Source: Reyranella sp.
GTDB lineage: Bacteria > Pseudomonadota > Alphaproteobacteria > Reyranellales > Reyranellaceae
Assembly: GCA_022844015.1 (NCBI GenBank)
Contig: JALHMO010000036.1
Coordinates: 1 to 46,654 of the forward strand
Direction of reading: 5' to 3'
Length of the DNA: 46,654 nt
Positions 10,386 to 19,801 of this stretch are shown one piece after another. The notes below the pieces were generated by a model. It ran no database searches. It was not told the origin of the DNA and saw only the letters and a list, made by a program, of their open reading frames with translations. Each line of letters opens with the position of its first letter. The stretch's first letter is position 1. A program made the translations under genes and the position numbers.

Positions 10386-11477
10386 TCACCGAAGCTTCAA
10401 GGTGGCGAGGCCGGCCATCGCCAGGATGGCGGCAATGATCCAGAAGCGGAAGACGATCGTCGGCTCGGCCCAGCCCTTCTGCTCGAAATGATGATGCAGC
10501 GGCGCCATGCGGAACACCCGCTTGCCGGTCAGCTTGTAGGACAGGACCTGGACGATCACCGATACCGTCTCGAGCACGAACAGGCCGCCGACGATGGCAA
10601 GCACGATCTCGTGCTTGGTGACGACGGCCACTGCGCCGAGCGCCCCGCCCAACGCGAGCGACCCGGTATCGCCCATGAAGACCATAGCCGGCGGAGCGTT
10701 GAACCAGAGGAACCCGAGGCCGGCGCCAATCAGCCCGGCGAGCAGCACGGCCAGCTCGCCCGTGCGCGGGACATGATGCAGAAACAGGTAGTTCGTGAGG
10801 ATGGTGTTGCCGACCACGTAGGCGATCAGGCCGAATACCGCCGACGCCATGATCACCGGGCCGATCGCCAGGCCGTCGAGCCCGTCGGTCAGGTTTACGG
10901 CATTCGACGCGCCGACCATCACCAGGACCGCGAACGCCACGAAGCCCACGACCGTGAGCGGCACCAGGAGGTCCTTGAAGAAGGGCACCGCAAGCATGTA
11001 GCGCAACGGCGCGGGCGAGGACTGCGCGATCAGCCATGCCGCCCAGGCAGCGGCGGCGATCGAGAAGACGAGCTTGATCTTGCCCGGCACGCCCTTGGGA
11101 TTGAGCTTGGTCACCTTCAGGAAGTCATCCCAGAAGCCGACGGCGCCGAACGCCAGGGTGACGCCGAGCACGATCCAGACATAGCGATTGGTGAGATCGG
11201 CCCACAGCAGGGTGGCCGTGGTGAGCGTGATCAAGATCAACAGCCCGCCCATGGTCGGCGTGCCCTTCTTGGTCACGAGATGGCTCGCCGGGCCATCGTG
11301 GCGGATCGGCTGGCCCTGCCCCTGCTTGCTGCGCAACCAGCGGATCAGGCCGCCACCGATCAGGAAGCTCAGAACGAGCGCGGTCAGGAATGCCGCGATC
11401 GAGCGAAAGGTCAGGTAGCGGAACAGATTGAACGGCCCGAACATGTCGGCCAGCGGGTAGAGAAAATTGTAAACCAT
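10386..11477 (-). CDS. mraY: Phospho-MurNAc-pentapeptide transferase MraY
   Basis: This integral membrane enzyme transfers phospho-MurNAc-pentapeptide to undecaprenyl phosphate, making lipid I. The 363 residues form about ten transmembrane helices. The cytoplasmic loops carry [29 protein letters not shown] with the catalytic aspartates, and the histidine-rich [12 protein letters not shown]. The ATG at 11477 follows the murF stop after a single base (TAG-G-ATG). The frame runs 14 codons further upstream but overlaps murF. Confidence 0.98.
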   Translation of the reverse strand: MVYNFLYPLADMFGPFNLFRYLTFRSIAAFLTALVLSFLIGGGLIRWLRSKQGQGQPIRHDGPASHLVTKKGTPTMGGLLILITLTTATLLWADLTNRYVWIVLGVTLAFGAVGFWDDFLKVTKLNPKGVPGKIKLVFSIAAAAWAAWLIAQSSPAPLRYMLAVPFFKDLLVPLTVVGFVAFAVLVMVGASNAVNLTDGLDGLAIGPVIMASAVFGLIAYVVGNTILTNYLFLHHVPRTGELAVLLAGLIGAGLGFLWFNAPPAMVFMGDTGSLALGGALGAVAVVTKHEIVLAIVGGLFVLETVSVIVQVLSYKLTGKRVFRMAPLHHHFEQKGWAEPTIVFRFWIIAAILAMAGLATLKLR

Positions 11478-11478
11478 C

Positions 11479-12885
11479 CTAGCGTTCCGCCTCTCCACCG
11501 CTGGCCGCCAGGATGGCATCCACGACGACCTTCATCTTCGAGCCCAGCGATCCCTTCACCGCGATGACATCTCCTGCCCGCAGCGCCGCCGCGACCTCTC
11601 CGGCGAGCGACCGCGAATCCGGCCGGTGCACGCCGCGCTGCCCGGGCGCCAGCCGCCGCCACAGCGCCGCCATGTGCGGGCCACAGAGGAAGACCTTTGC
11701 CGCTCCGCTTGCCGCGACCGCGTCCGCCAGCCCGCCGTGGTACTCGTCCGCGCCCTCGCCGAGCTCGCGCATGTCGCCCATCGCCAACAGCCGCCGCCCC
11801 ATCCCGGCTGGCTCGGTCCGAGCCAACACCGCCAGCATCGCCCGCACCGACATCGGGTTGGCATTGTAGCTCTCGTCGAGCAACTGGACCGTGCCGCCGC
11901 CGAACGTGAGCACGCGCCGAGCGCCCCGTCCGGGCGACGCACCGACTGCCCCGAGTGCTGCCGCCGCCGCGTCGACATCGGCTCCCAGCGCATCGACGAC
12001 CGCCAGCGCAGCCAGGCTGTTCAGCACCCAGTGTTCGCCCGCGGCACCGAGGCGATACTCGATGCGACGGCCGTGAATCAACGCGACAACATCGCTTCCC
12101 GAATCTTGCAGTGAGCACGAGACAAGCCGCACCTCGGCGGCATCGCTGCGTCCGAAGCGGACGATGCGAGACACGCCGAAACGGCGCGCATGGTCGGCCA
12201 GCCGCCCGTAATGGACGATGTCGCGATTGAGCACTGCCACCGCGCCCTCCGCCATGCCGGCGAACAGGCAGGCCTTCTCGTCGGCCACCGCCTCCTCCGA
12301 TCCGAGATAGCCGACATGGACGGGGCCTACTGTCGTGATCACGCCGACATGGGCCTCGACCTGGCGGGCCAGCGGCTCGATCTCGCCGGGATGATTCATG
12401 CCGATCTCGAACACGCCGTAACGCGCCTCGCGCGGCAAGCGGCAGAGGCTGATCGGCACGCCGACATGGTTGTTGAAGCTCGCCGCGCTCGCCGCCGTCG
12501 GCGCCTGCGCCGCCAAGAGCGCGCGCAGCGCATCCTTGGTGCTGGTCTTGCCGACCGAGCCGGTGACGCTGGCGATGCGCGCACCGCTGCGCCGCCGTCC
12601 CGCACGCGCGAGATCGACCAGCGCCTTCATCGTGTCGGGCACCCTGACGAGATTGCCCACGGCGCCAGTGACATCGTGTGCGACCACGGCCGCCGCCGCC
12701 CCCCGCTCGAAAGCCTCGCCAATGAAGGCGTGGCCGTCGGTCGTCTCGCCGGCAAGGGCAAAGAAAAGATCCCCCGGCGCTATGGCGCGACTGTCGAAGG
12801 TGACGCCGCTCGCCTCGAATGGCCCCGCCATCGCCACCGGCGAGACGGCGCGCGCGATTTCATCGGAAGTCCACAGGGCGCTCAC
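11479..12885 (-). CDS. murF: UDP-MurNAc-tripeptide--D-Ala-D-Ala ligase MurF
   Basis: This Mur ligase adds the Ddl product D-Ala-D-Ala to UDP-MurNAc-tripeptide. The 468 residues start with the Mur N-terminal domain ([17 protein letters not shown]). The P-loop GSVGKTSTK lies at 109-117, the central domain has [11 protein letters not shown] and [10 protein letters not shown], and the C-terminal domain has [16 protein letters not shown] at 12885 is chosen because it overlaps the murE stop as GTGA. The open frame continues 236 codons upstream without Mur similarity. Confidence 0.97.
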   Translation of the reverse strand: MSALWTSDEIARAVSPVAMAGPFEASGVTFDSRAIAPGDLFFALAGETTDGHAFIGEAFERGAAAAVVAHDVTGAVGNLVRVPDTMKALVDLARAGRRRSGARIASVTGSVGKTSTKDALRALLAAQAPTAASAASFNNHVGVPISLCRLPREARYGVFEIGMNHPGEIEPLARQVEAHVGVITTVGPVHVGYLGSEEAVADEKACLFAGMAEGAVAVLNRDIVHYGRLADHARRFGVSRIVRFGRSDAAEVRLVSCSLQDSGSDVVALIHGRRIEYRLGAAGEHWVLNSLAALAVVDALGADVDAAAAALGAVGASPGRGARRVLTFGGGTVQLLDESYNANPMSVRAMLAVLARTEPAGMGRRLLAMGDMRELGEGADEYHGGLADAVAASGAAKVFLCGPHMAALWRRLAPGQRGVHRPDSRSLAGEVAAALRAGDVIAVKGSLGSKMKVVVDAILAASGGEAER

Positions 12886-14408
12886 GTGGCCGCCTCGGCG
12901 AGATCGCGGGCCACCTCGGAATCGTCGAACGGATGGGTGACGCCAGCGATGGTCTGCCCGGTCTCGTGGCCCTTCCCGGCAATCAGCAGGAGATCGTCGG
13001 AGGAGCCCAGGGCCGCCATTGCCTGCTCGATGGCGACGTGACGGCCGCCATGGACCTCGATCCAGTTCTGCCGATCGCCGGGGATACCGCGAACGATCTC
13101 CGCCCGGATCGCCGCCGGCACCTCGCTGCGCGGGTTGTCGTCGGTGACAAGAGTGAGATCGGCGAGACGCGTGGCAATCTCGCCCATGACAGGCCGCTTG
13201 GCCCGATCCCGATCCCCGCCGCAGCCGAACACGACGACGAGCTTCCCCTTGGCAAAGGGCCGCATCGTGGCGAGCACCGTGGCGAGAGCTTCGGGCTTGT
13301 GGGCATAGTCGACATACACCGCTGCACCCGAGCGATGCCGGGCGACGAGTTGCAGGCGACCGGGCGCACCGCTGAGCCGCGTCATCGCCGCAACGGCACG
13401 CTCGACGTCGCCACCCATGGCAATCACCAGGCCGAGCGCGGCGAGGGCATTCGACGCCTGGAAGCCGCCGACCAGCGGCAATTCGACCTCGTGCCGGCGA
13501 CCCAGCACCTCGACGGTGAGATGCTGGCCGGCCTCCAACGGCACGTCGTCGAGCAGGCGAAGCTCGCGGCCCTCGGCACCATAGCTCCAGCACCGCACGC
13601 CACGGCGGCGGCAGATTTCCGCGATCGCCGCGGCGCGATCACTGTCGGCATTGACGATTGCGGTTCCCCCGCCCGGCACGAGCTCCTCGAAAAGCCGCGC
13701 CTTGGCGGCGAAATAGGCGTCCATCGAGCTGTGATAGTCGAGGTGCTCATGCGTCAGGTTGGTGAAGGCGGCGGCCGACAGACGCAGGCCGTCGAGCCGA
13801 TGCTGGTCGAGACCGTGGCTCGACGCCTCGATCGCAAGGTGATCGACGCCTTCGCGCGCCAGGGTCGCGAGATCTTCGTGAAGCTGTACCGGGTCAGGCG
13901 TCGTCAGCCCTGCCGAACGCGTGAATCCTGGCGACACGATGCCGAGCGTGCCGACGCTCGCCGCGGTGAAGCCCAGCGCCGTCCAGATCTGGCGCACGAA
14001 ATGCACTGTCGAGGACTTGCCGTTGGTGCCCGTGACGGCCGCGATGGTGGCCGGCTGCAGTCCCGCGAAGGCTGCTGCCATCAAGGCGATACGCCGGCGT
14101 GGATTGACGTCGCGCAGGACCGTGATGGCGGGCCCGAGCGGCGGCAGAACGGCGTCGGGCGCAGCGAGGATCGCCGTCGCGCCGCGGCTCACGGCCTCGG
14201 CTACGTAGGCGGCTCCGTCCTGGCGCGTGCCCGCCAGAGCCGCGAACAGGTAGCCTGGTCGTACCTGGCGCGAATCGAGAGTGAGGCCGGCGAGATCGGG
14301 ATCGGCCAGTCCCTGCAGTCCAGGCTCGTCGGCATGGCTTGGCAAGTTGCTCGGCGCGCGGGCGTCGTCGACCGCGGAAGTGCCGCGCATGAGCTCACTC
14401 AGCAGCAA
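12882..14408 (-). CDS. murE: UDP-MurNAc-L-Ala-D-Glu--meso-DAP ligase MurE
   Basis: This Mur ligase adds the third stem-peptide residue. The P-loop GTNGKSSTV is at 127-135, followed by LTTPDP, HEHLDYH and a DNPR motif at 424-427. DNPR is the signature of meso-diaminopimelate selectivity, so the wall should be the usual Gram-negative A1-gamma type. The TTG at 14408 gives the conserved opening LLSEL and overlaps the ftsI 3' end by 14 bp. An ATG six codons in, at 14390, is the main alternative. Confidence 0.96.
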   Translation of the reverse strand: MLLSELMRGTSAVDDARAPSNLPSHADEPGLQGLADPDLAGLTLDSRQVRPGYLFAALAGTRQDGAAYVAEAVSRGATAILAAPDAVLPPLGPAITVLRDVNPRRRIALMAAAFAGLQPATIAAVTGTNGKSSTVHFVRQIWTALGFTAASVGTLGIVSPGFTRSAGLTTPDPVQLHEDLATLAREGVDHLAIEASSHGLDQHRLDGLRLSAAAFTNLTHEHLDYHSSMDAYFAAKARLFEELVPGGGTAIVNADSDRAAAIAEICRRRGVRCWSYGAEGRELRLLDDVPLEAGQHLTVEVLGRRHEVELPLVGGFQASNALAALGLVIAMGGDVERAVAAMTRLSGAPGRLQLVARHRSGAAVYVDYAHKPEALATVLATMRPFAKGKLVVVFGCGGDRDRAKRPVMGEIATRLADLTLVTDDNPRSEVPAAIRAEIVRGIPGDRQNWIEVHGGRHVAIEQAMAALGSSDDLLLIAGKGHETGQTIAGVTHPFDDSEVARDLAEAAT

Positions 14409-16260
14409 CGCGACCCGATCCCGCTGCGGGGGCGGCCGCCGTCTGGTTCGGGCCGGGCCGCACGGGCAGGGCTTTGCGCTGTTCCTGCGAGCCGCGATGC
14501 CGGGCGCTTACGGGCATGAATTGCTGCGGCGGGGGCGACGACGGTATTGGCATCGAGGCGATTGCAATCGGCGGTAGTCCCTCCTTCGGGTCGCTCGGCA
14601 GGATGCCGTAAAGCGACGCGATGTTCTCGATGATGACCTTGACGCTCGGTGCCGCCACCATGCCGGCGGTGGCGTATCCACCGGTCTCGGCAATACCTTT
14701 GGGCTCGTCGAGAGACACCTGGACGATGAACTTGGGATCGTTCATCGGGAACATGCCGACGAAGGTGCTGATCAGCGCCTTCTGGCGATAGCCGCCGCGC
14801 GACGGCTTCTCGGCGGTGCCGGTCTTGCCGCCGACCTCGTAGCCCGGCACGTCCGACCTCTTGCCGGTGCCTTCCAGCACATTGAGGCGCAGAAGCTGAC
14901 GCATCAGGGTCGAGGTCCTGGCCTGGATGACCCGGCGTCCCGGGCTGCTTCCGGCGGTGCGCTTGACGAGGCTCGGGGAGTACAGCAGCCCGCCATTGAC
15001 CACCGCTGCCGAGCCGGTCGCCAGATGCAGCGGCGTGACCGAGATGCCATGACCGAACGCAATGGTCATGGCGTTGATGGTCTTCCAGTGCCGCGGATAG
15101 AGCGGCGACGCGACCTCGGGAAGCTGGGTGTGGAGCGGCTTCAGGAAGCCGATCTTGTCGAAGAAAGCACGCTGGGTCTCGATGCCCATGTCGACAGCCA
15201 TCTTGGCCGACGCGATGTTGGACGAGAACTTGAAGATCTCGGAAACGTTGAGCGGCCGGCGCTGCGGATGATCGTCGTTGATGGTGAAGCGGTCGATCCG
15301 GATCGGCGAGGTCGCGTCGTAGATGGTCGCCAGGCTTACCCGTCCGGTGTCGAGAGCCATCGCGGTATTGAAGATCTTGAAGGACGAGCCCTGCTCGTAG
15401 ACACCGAGCGTCGCACGGTTGAACAGCGCCTCGTTGGTGATCGTCTTGGCGGAGTTGGGATCGTACGTCGGCAAGGACGCCATGGCGAGAATCTCGCCGT
15501 TCGTGGCGTCCATGACGACTGCCGTTGCACCGATCGCCGAAAATTTCTGGACCGCTCGGACCATCTCGCGCTCGACCATGCGCTGAAGACGCAGGTCGAT
15601 GGCGAGCTGGATGGTCTCGCCGCTCTGGAGTTGCTGGTCGAAGAAGCGCTCGACGCCCGCCAGGCCGGCGTTGTCGATGCTGGCATAGCCCAAGATGTGC
15701 GCCGCCACGGTGCCCTGCGGATAGATGCGTCGTTCCTCGGCCTGGAACTCCAGCCCCGGTATGCCCAGCCGATTGACCAGATCGTGCTCGCGCGGGCTCA
15801 TCCCGCGCTTGATCCAGACGAACGTCTTCTCCGGGTCGAGCTTCTCCAGCACCTCGTTGTACTTGAGGTCGGGCAAAACGCCCGCGATCTTGCGCGCCGC
15901 ATCCTGCGGATCGATCAAGAGCCGCGGGTTGACGAAGGACGACATCACCGGCACCGACGTTGCCAGCACCGCGCCGTTGCGGTCGACGATGTCGGCACGC
16001 TCCGACTGAACCGAGCCGCCGCGCACGGCAACGCGCTGCGTCGGCTCGGCGCCGTCGCGGAGCAGCGACACGTAGCCCATGCGCAGGGCGACCGCCGCAA
16101 AGGCGACGGCAAATATCGCCGACGCCACGACGAGGCGCTGGCGGGCGGTCTCCTGCACATCGCCCTTCAGGCGATCCTGCGGCGAACCGTAACGCGCGCC
16201 GGCCGCCGCGTTTGCCGCGGCGGCCGGTTCGGGCGAGGCCTTCTTGCGCCAAAACTTCAC
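14395..16260 (-). CDS. ftsI: Septal peptidoglycan transpeptidase FtsI (PBP3)
   Basis: This class B penicillin-binding protein crosslinks septal peptidoglycan with FtsW. Of 621 residues, 41-60 form the single membrane anchor. The dimerisation domain follows, and the transpeptidase domain has SxxK at S292-K295, SxN at S346-N348 and KTG at 479-481, so it looks fully active. A Pro/Gln/Ala-rich C-terminal tail of about 60 residues follows the catalytic domain. The GTG start at 16260 overlaps the ftsL stop as GTGA. Confidence 0.97.
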   Translation of the reverse strand: MKFWRKKASPEPAAAANAAAGARYGSPQDRLKGDVQETARQRLVVASAIFAVAFAAVALRMGYVSLLRDGAEPTQRVAVRGGSVQSERADIVDRNGAVLATSVPVMSSFVNPRLLIDPQDAARKIAGVLPDLKYNEVLEKLDPEKTFVWIKRGMSPREHDLVNRLGIPGLEFQAEERRIYPQGTVAAHILGYASIDNAGLAGVERFFDQQLQSGETIQLAIDLRLQRMVEREMVRAVQKFSAIGATAVVMDATNGEILAMASLPTYDPNSAKTITNEALFNRATLGVYEQGSSFKIFNTAMALDTGRVSLATIYDATSPIRIDRFTINDDHPQRRPLNVSEIFKFSSNIASAKMAVDMGIETQRAFFDKIGFLKPLHTQLPEVASPLYPRHWKTINAMTIAFGHGISVTPLHLATGSAAVVNGGLLYSPSLVKRTAGSSPGRRVIQARTSTLMRQLLRLNVLEGTGKRSDVPGYEVGGKTGTAEKPSRGGYRQKALISTFVGMFPMNDPKFIVQVSLDEPKGIAETGGYATAGMVAAPSVKVIIENIASLYGILPSDPKEGLPPIAIASMPIPSSPPPQQFMPVSARHRGSQEQRKALPVRPGPNQTAAAPAAGSGRVAAE

Positions 16261-16805
16261 CGGCGGCCCCCTTCGTTTCTCGAGAGGATCTCATCGATGG
16301 AAGTCACGGTGCTTTGGCCTTCGCCAACCGGACCCGCTGTAGCCGGCTCTTGGATCGAGGCCGGTCGAGGGGGCGTCGTGGGTCCGGATGAACGCCCGGG
16401 AGGGGGTGCGGAGGCCGGCGAGGGGCTGCCGGCCTCCGCTGCGGAGCGACCACCACCGGGCAAAGCCGACGAGGGGACGTCGTTGCCCGTACGTGGGGGG
16501 GAAGATGGTGGATCGCGCCGCGGGGGGACAGATTCTGGTTTTGCCGGCTCGAGCCGGATGACCTGCTTGATCGAGGCCTGCTCGAGCTGGAGATACTTTC
16601 CGGCCAGCCGCTCGATGCGTTCGGCCTCGTTCAGGTGAGCCCATTCGACGCGCAGGATGTGCGTCGCCTGCTGGCTCTCGACGATCTTGTAGTTGGTACG
16701 GTCGATGCGCTCCTCGAGGTCCTGCACCTTGTACTTGACCGCGAACAGGCCCACCGCCGTAGCGACGGCGGCAAGCGACCAGAACAGGAGCCCGCGATGG
16801 ATCAT
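16257..16805 (-). CDS. ftsL: Cell division protein FtsL with Pro-rich C-terminal extension
   Basis: This small bitopic divisome protein pairs with FtsB and FtsQ and activates FtsWI. Residues 1-22 are the membrane helix, and about 27-85 form a periplasmic coiled coil ([30 protein letters not shown]). Most FtsL proteins stop near residues 100-120. Here a low-complexity Pro/Ser/Gly region runs from about 88 to 165, ending in a short acidic and basic tail ([13 protein letters not shown]). The ATG at 16805 overlaps the rsmH stop as ATGA. Identity rests on position and topology, because FtsL sequences are poorly conserved. Confidence 0.9.
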   Translation of the reverse strand: MIHRGLLFWSLAAVATAVGLFAVKYKVQDLEERIDRTNYKIVESQQATHILRVEWAHLNEAERIERLAGKYLQLEQASIKQVIRLEPAKPESVPPRRDPPSSPPRTGNDVPSSALPGGGRSAAEAGSPSPASAPPPGRSSGPTTPPRPASIQEPATAGPVGEGQSTVTSIDEILSRNEGGRR

Positions 16806-17773
16806 GCGAGACCTGCCCCGATCGGGCCGGCCTCGACCGGTCGGGCCGTGATCTTCTCGGCAACCCGCAGCCGCGCCGAGCGGGCGCGCGGGTTGGCCGC
16901 CACCTCTGCCGGCGACGGCAGGATCGGCTTGCGCGTCAGGTCGCGCAGCTCGGGCGGGCGGCTCTCGACGGGCGGCAGGTGACGCGACGGCGACGGCACG
17001 CGGCCGGCCCGGCTGCGAACGAAATCCTTGACCGCGCGATCCTCGAGCGAATGGAACGAGACCACCGCAAGGCGACCGCCGGGTGCCAGCACGTGCCCGG
17101 CCCCGAGCAGGCCACGCTCGAGCTCGCCCAGCTCGTCGTTCACGGCAATCCGCAATGCCTGGAAGGTGCGTGTCGCGGGATCGCTCCCGTCCCTGCCCTG
17201 CGGCCCGACGGCGCGCCGCACGATCTCGGCCAGCTCGCCCGTCGTCTCGATGCGCTTGTCGCGGCGCGCCTCGATGATGGCCCGTGCGACCCGCCGGCTG
17301 CGCCGCTCCTCGCCATAGCGCCAGATGATGTCGGCCAGCTCGGCCTCTTCCGCCTCGTTCACCAGGTCGGCAGCAGACGACCCGGTGCGTTCCATGCGCA
17401 TGTCGAGCGGTCCGGAGGCCCGGAACGAGAAGCCCCGATGGACCTCGTCGAGTTGCATCGACGACACACCGAGATCGAGCGTCACGCCGTCGACGTCGTC
17501 GACGCCCTCGGCGGCGAGCAGCTCGATCATGTCGCCGAAGCGGCCCTCGATGAGGCGCAGCCGGTCGCCATAGTGCTCGGCCAGCGCCTGCCCCGCGACG
17601 ATGGCATCGGGATCGCGATCGAGCGCGATGACATGGCAAGCGGCGACATCGAGCAATGCCGAGCTGTAGCCGCCGGCACCGAAGGTGCCGTCGAGATAGC
17701 GGCCGCCGGCCCGCGGCTGCAGTGCCGCGACGACTTCCCTTACCATCACCGGGACATGCCGGGGCTCGCTCAT
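16802..17773 (-). CDS. rsmH: 16S rRNA m4C1402 methyltransferase RsmH (MraW)
   Basis: This SAM-dependent enzyme N4-methylates C1402 in the 16S rRNA decoding centre. The 323 residues show RHVPVM at the N-terminus, the SAM motif [34 protein letters not shown] and [10 protein letters not shown], all typical of MraW. The ATG at 17773 overlaps the mraZ stop as ATGA. The frame is open 34 codons upstream, but that part reads across mraZ and lacks similarity. Confidence 0.98.
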   Translation of the reverse strand: MSEPRHVPVMVREVVAALQPRAGGRYLDGTFGAGGYSSALLDVAACHVIALDRDPDAIVAGQALAEHYGDRLRLIEGRFGDMIELLAAEGVDDVDGVTLDLGVSSMQLDEVHRGFSFRASGPLDMRMERTGSSAADLVNEAEEAELADIIWRYGEERRSRRVARAIIEARRDKRIETTGELAEIVRRAVGPQGRDGSDPATRTFQALRIAVNDELGELERGLLGAGHVLAPGGRLAVVSFHSLEDRAVKDFVRSRAGRVPSPSRHLPPVESRPPELRDLTRKPILPSPAEVAANPRARSARLRVAEKITARPVEAGPIGAGLA

Positions 17774-18264
17774 GCGTCGCCCCTGGCCGAATCGCCCGGC
17801 GACAGGCTGCGCACGAAGGCTGCCATCCGGGCACGATCCGCATCGCGCCGGGCCTGCCACTGCCCGGGATTCCACAGCTGGAACTTGTCGCCCTTGCCGA
17901 CCAGCATCACGCCATCGTTCGACCCGAGCGCTTCGGCGAACTCGCCCGGCATGGTGAACCGCCCGTCGGGCTCCATGGCGACCGTGCGCGAGCTTGCCGA
18001 GAGGTAGCCGGCCGGGTCGAACTCCTCGTCGTCGAGCGCCACCTTGAGGGCGCCCTTCGGGCCGAGAGCCTCCAGGCGCAGCCGATCAAGCATGGCATCG
18101 AACCCCCGGCGAGAGTTGCCGTTCACGACTCCCGGGAGATTCGGCGAGTGATACAGCACGAAGGCGCTCCGATCGTCTGCCGGCAATTCGTCGCGAAAGG
18201 CGGCGGGCAGCAGGGCCCGTCCCTTCTTGTCTAGCTTGACCAGGATTTCCGACCGAAATGCCAC
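17770..18264 (-). CDS. mraZ: Transcriptional regulator MraZ
   Basis: MraZ is a ring-forming DNA-binding protein of the AbrB/SpoVT superfamily that regulates its own dcw promoter. The two tandem MraZ motifs are visible as [17 protein letters not shown] near residue 11 and [16 protein letters not shown] near residue 97. Length (164 aa) is slightly above typical because of a C-terminal Arg/Asp-rich tail. The start is GTG at 18264 with GAGGGA upstream. The phased TGGGN boxes 59-95 bp upstream are the expected operator. Confidence 0.95.
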   Translation of the reverse strand: MAFRSEILVKLDKKGRALLPAAFRDELPADDRSAFVLYHSPNLPGVVNGNSRRGFDAMLDRLRLEALGPKGALKVALDDEEFDPAGYLSASSRTVAMEPDGRFTMPGEFAEALGSNDGVMLVGKGDKFQLWNPGQWQARRDADRARMAAFVRSLSPGDSARGDA

Positions 18265-18268
18265 GGCC

Positions 18269-18458
18269 GAGTCCCTCTGAGTCCCGCCGCCGGTGCCCCA
18301 CGCTCCTGCGTTGTCTGCTAAACGGGATGCAGTGGGATACCATGGGGATTCCTGGGAAGCAATGCCATTCGACGATTTGCATGGAATCAGAAGACCTTAA
18401 CCACCACATCTATTGTGCGCTCACCAGTTTCCAACGCAAGGGCTAGTGTTGTGGATTC
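18269..18458. promoter_or_regulatory. Five GANTC sites in the mraZ leader
   Basis: GAGTC at 18269 and 18279, GATTC at 18347, GAATC at 18384 and GATTC at 18454 fall within 190 bp. About 0.6 would be expected at this base composition. GANTC is the target of the alphaproteobacterial methyltransferase CcrM, whose methylation state is read by GcrA at cell-cycle promoters. The sites are seen directly. Regulation is inferred. Confidence 0.5.
18323..18357 (+). promoter_or_regulatory. MraZ operator: TGGGN boxes at 10-bp spacing
   Basis: On the plus strand TGGGA (18333-18337), TGGGG (18343-18347) and TGGGA (18353-18357) lie exactly 10 bp apart, with a weaker CGGGA in phase at 18323. TGGGN repeats separated by 5 bp are the known MraZ-binding pattern. 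Here they read on the strand opposite to mraZ. They lie 59-93 bp upstream of the GTG start. Confidence 0.8.
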
Positions 18459-18475
18459 GCCACACCTGTGGCGAA
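18456..18475. repeat. Palindrome between rnpB and mraZ
   Basis: TTCGCCACA and TGTGGCGAA form perfect 9-bp arms around CC. It lies 46 bp past the rnpB 3' end and upstream of the MraZ boxes. No T-run follows on the minus strand, so it is a weak terminator candidate for rnpB or an operator. Confidence 0.5.
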
Positions 18476-18521
18476 AATTTCGCGGCACAGGGTCCAAACC
18501 GTGTCGTCCGGGTGGCGATAC

Positions 18522-18911
18522 AGGGTCAGACGGCCTGTAAGCCGGGTTCTGTCCCCGCCCGGAGGCGGGAGATGGCCATTCCTCTGGGACGCCCGTTACC
18601 GGACGCCTCGCGCGACCGACCCGGGCGACGACGCGGAAACACCGCTGCCGGTTGCCCGGCGTGCCGCCCCTATTTGGTCTTGCTCCCGGTGGGGTTTGCC
18701 GTGCCGCTCCCGTTGCCGGCAGCGCGGTGGGCTCTTGCCCCACCGTTTCACCCTTGCCGATCCGGCGAGCCGGACAGGCGGTCTGTTTTCTGTGGCACTT
18801 TCCCTGGGGTCGCCCCCGCCGGACGTTATCCGGCACCGTGTCTCCGTGGAGCCCGGACTTTCCTCGCCGGCCGGTTGCCCGCCCAGCGCAGCCATCCGGC
18901 CGTCTGACTGG
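18522..18911 (-). ncRNA. rnpB: RNase P catalytic RNA (bacterial class A)
   Basis: This is the ribozyme subunit of RNase P, which trims tRNA 5' leaders. On the minus strand the conserved cores are in order: GAGGAAAGTCCGGGCTCC at 18848-18865, the AAGGGTGAAA element, GAGCAAGACCAAATAGGGG, and near the 3' end GACAGAACCCGGCTTACAG. Helix P1 is an exact 11-bp pairing between 18898-18908 and 18525-18535. That pairing sets the ends to within a few bases and gives about 390 nt, a normal size. Open frames across it are spurious. Placement directly upstream of mraZ is shared with other alphaproteobacteria. Confidence 0.97.
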
Positions 18912-18916
18912 GTCAC

Positions 18917-18945
18917 TAGCTACGGTCCGACGCAGGCATCGGCAA
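18917..18945 (-). promoter_or_regulatory. Probable rnpB promoter
   Basis: On the minus strand TTGCCG (18940-18945), a 17-bp spacer and TAGCTA (18917-18922) sit so that transcription would start near 18910. That matches the 5' strand of P1. Hexamers are seen directly. Use as a promoter is inferred from position. Confidence 0.65.
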
Positions 18946-19089
18946 GCACAAAGTCGGCACCTACTCCCTTTGGACGAACGCGAAATCGCCTGCGATGTCC
19001 GCTCGGACCCGCTGCCTGACCTCATCCGGCTCAAGCGAAATCCGTTCCTCCCTTTCTCATGCCGCAGGCGGTCGTCGAAAGCCGAAGGT

Positions 19090-19785
19090 TCAAGCTGGCC
19101 GAAGCGCGTCAACCTGGTCGAGCAAGTCGGCGAGCAGCATCCGGGTCTCGTCGTCGGCGATGCCGCCCACCAGGCTCGGCCGGAAACGCCGCTGGAAAGC
19201 CGCGACGATGTCCGACGTCGCCACGTCGACAGCCGGCGGGTAGCCGAAGCGCCGCAGGGCTGCCTGCATGTCGCCCTCGAGCTTCAGGCAAGTGCCGCGC
19301 GGCCACAGGCCGATGCCGGAGCGCGCCAGCGTCGCCCACGGAAAACGTCGGCCGGGATCGATCTTGCGTTTCGGCGCTATGTCGGAGTGGCCGACGACGT
19401 TGCGCGGCACGATGGCAGGATGGCGCGCGACGATTTCGTGGCACAGCTCGATCAAGGCAGCGATCTGGCGCGACGGGTAATCGTGCAGATCGCCATGCAG
19501 GTTGACTATCTCTATGCCGATCGACGTTGCATTCAACCCGTCGCGGCCGCGCCAATGCGAGCGACCGGCATGCCAGGCGACGCGCTCCTCCGGTACCAGA
19601 CGATAGAGCGCGCCGTCGAGGTCGAGGACATAATGGGCGCTGACACGCTGGGGTCTCGCATCATCACGCAAGATGGCGAGCGACTCCGCGAGCGGCAGCT
19701 CGGTGTAGTGCAGGACGAGAATGTCGATCGGGGTATCCGCCGGTCGCGCGGCGTGGTTGGGCGATGGCAGGTCGATCGGCTGCAC
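19090..19785 (-). CDS. N-acetylmuramoyl-L-alanine amidase (Amidase_2 plus PG-binding domain)
   Basis: This zinc amidase cleaves the MurNAc-L-Ala bond in peptidoglycan or its muropeptides. The 231 residues show zinc ligands H26 (LVLHYT), H133 (VGHSDIAP) and D143 (KIDPG), and the catalytic-type glutamate E92 (IEIVN). A C-terminal peptidoglycan-binding_1 domain covers about 165-231 ([17 protein letters not shown]). The layout is AmiD/AmpD-like. No signal peptide is seen from the GTG at 19785, so it may act in the cytoplasm on recycled muropeptides, or the start may be misplaced. It follows the TerB/J-domain gene by 16 bp. Confidence 0.9.
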   Translation of the reverse strand: MQPIDLPSPNHAARPADTPIDILVLHYTELPLAESLAILRDDARPQRVSAHYVLDLDGALYRLVPEERVAWHAGRSHWRGRDGLNATSIGIEIVNLHGDLHDYPSRQIAALIELCHEIVARHPAIVPRNVVGHSDIAPKRKIDPGRRFPWATLARSGIGLWPRGTCLKLEGDMQAALRRFGYPPAVDVATSDIVAAFQRRFRPSLVGGIADDETRMLLADLLDQVDALRPA

Positions 19786-19801
19786 GGCGCCTGCCGCAGG
19801 C

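Noticed and set aside
18265..18460. Full CtrA site in the mraZ leader
   Set aside because: Only a single TTAACC half-site (near 18396) is present, without the second half at N7 spacing.
18413..18907. Short frames in both strands over 18413-18916
   Set aside because: They overlap the RNase P RNA, whose conserved cores and P1 pairing account for the sequence.
14519..19721. Many long open frames on the plus strand opposite the dcw genes, some over 400 codons
   Set aside because: They mirror real genes in a GC-rich sequence, have Arg/Ala/His-rich composition without motifs, and the minus-strand genes explain every position.
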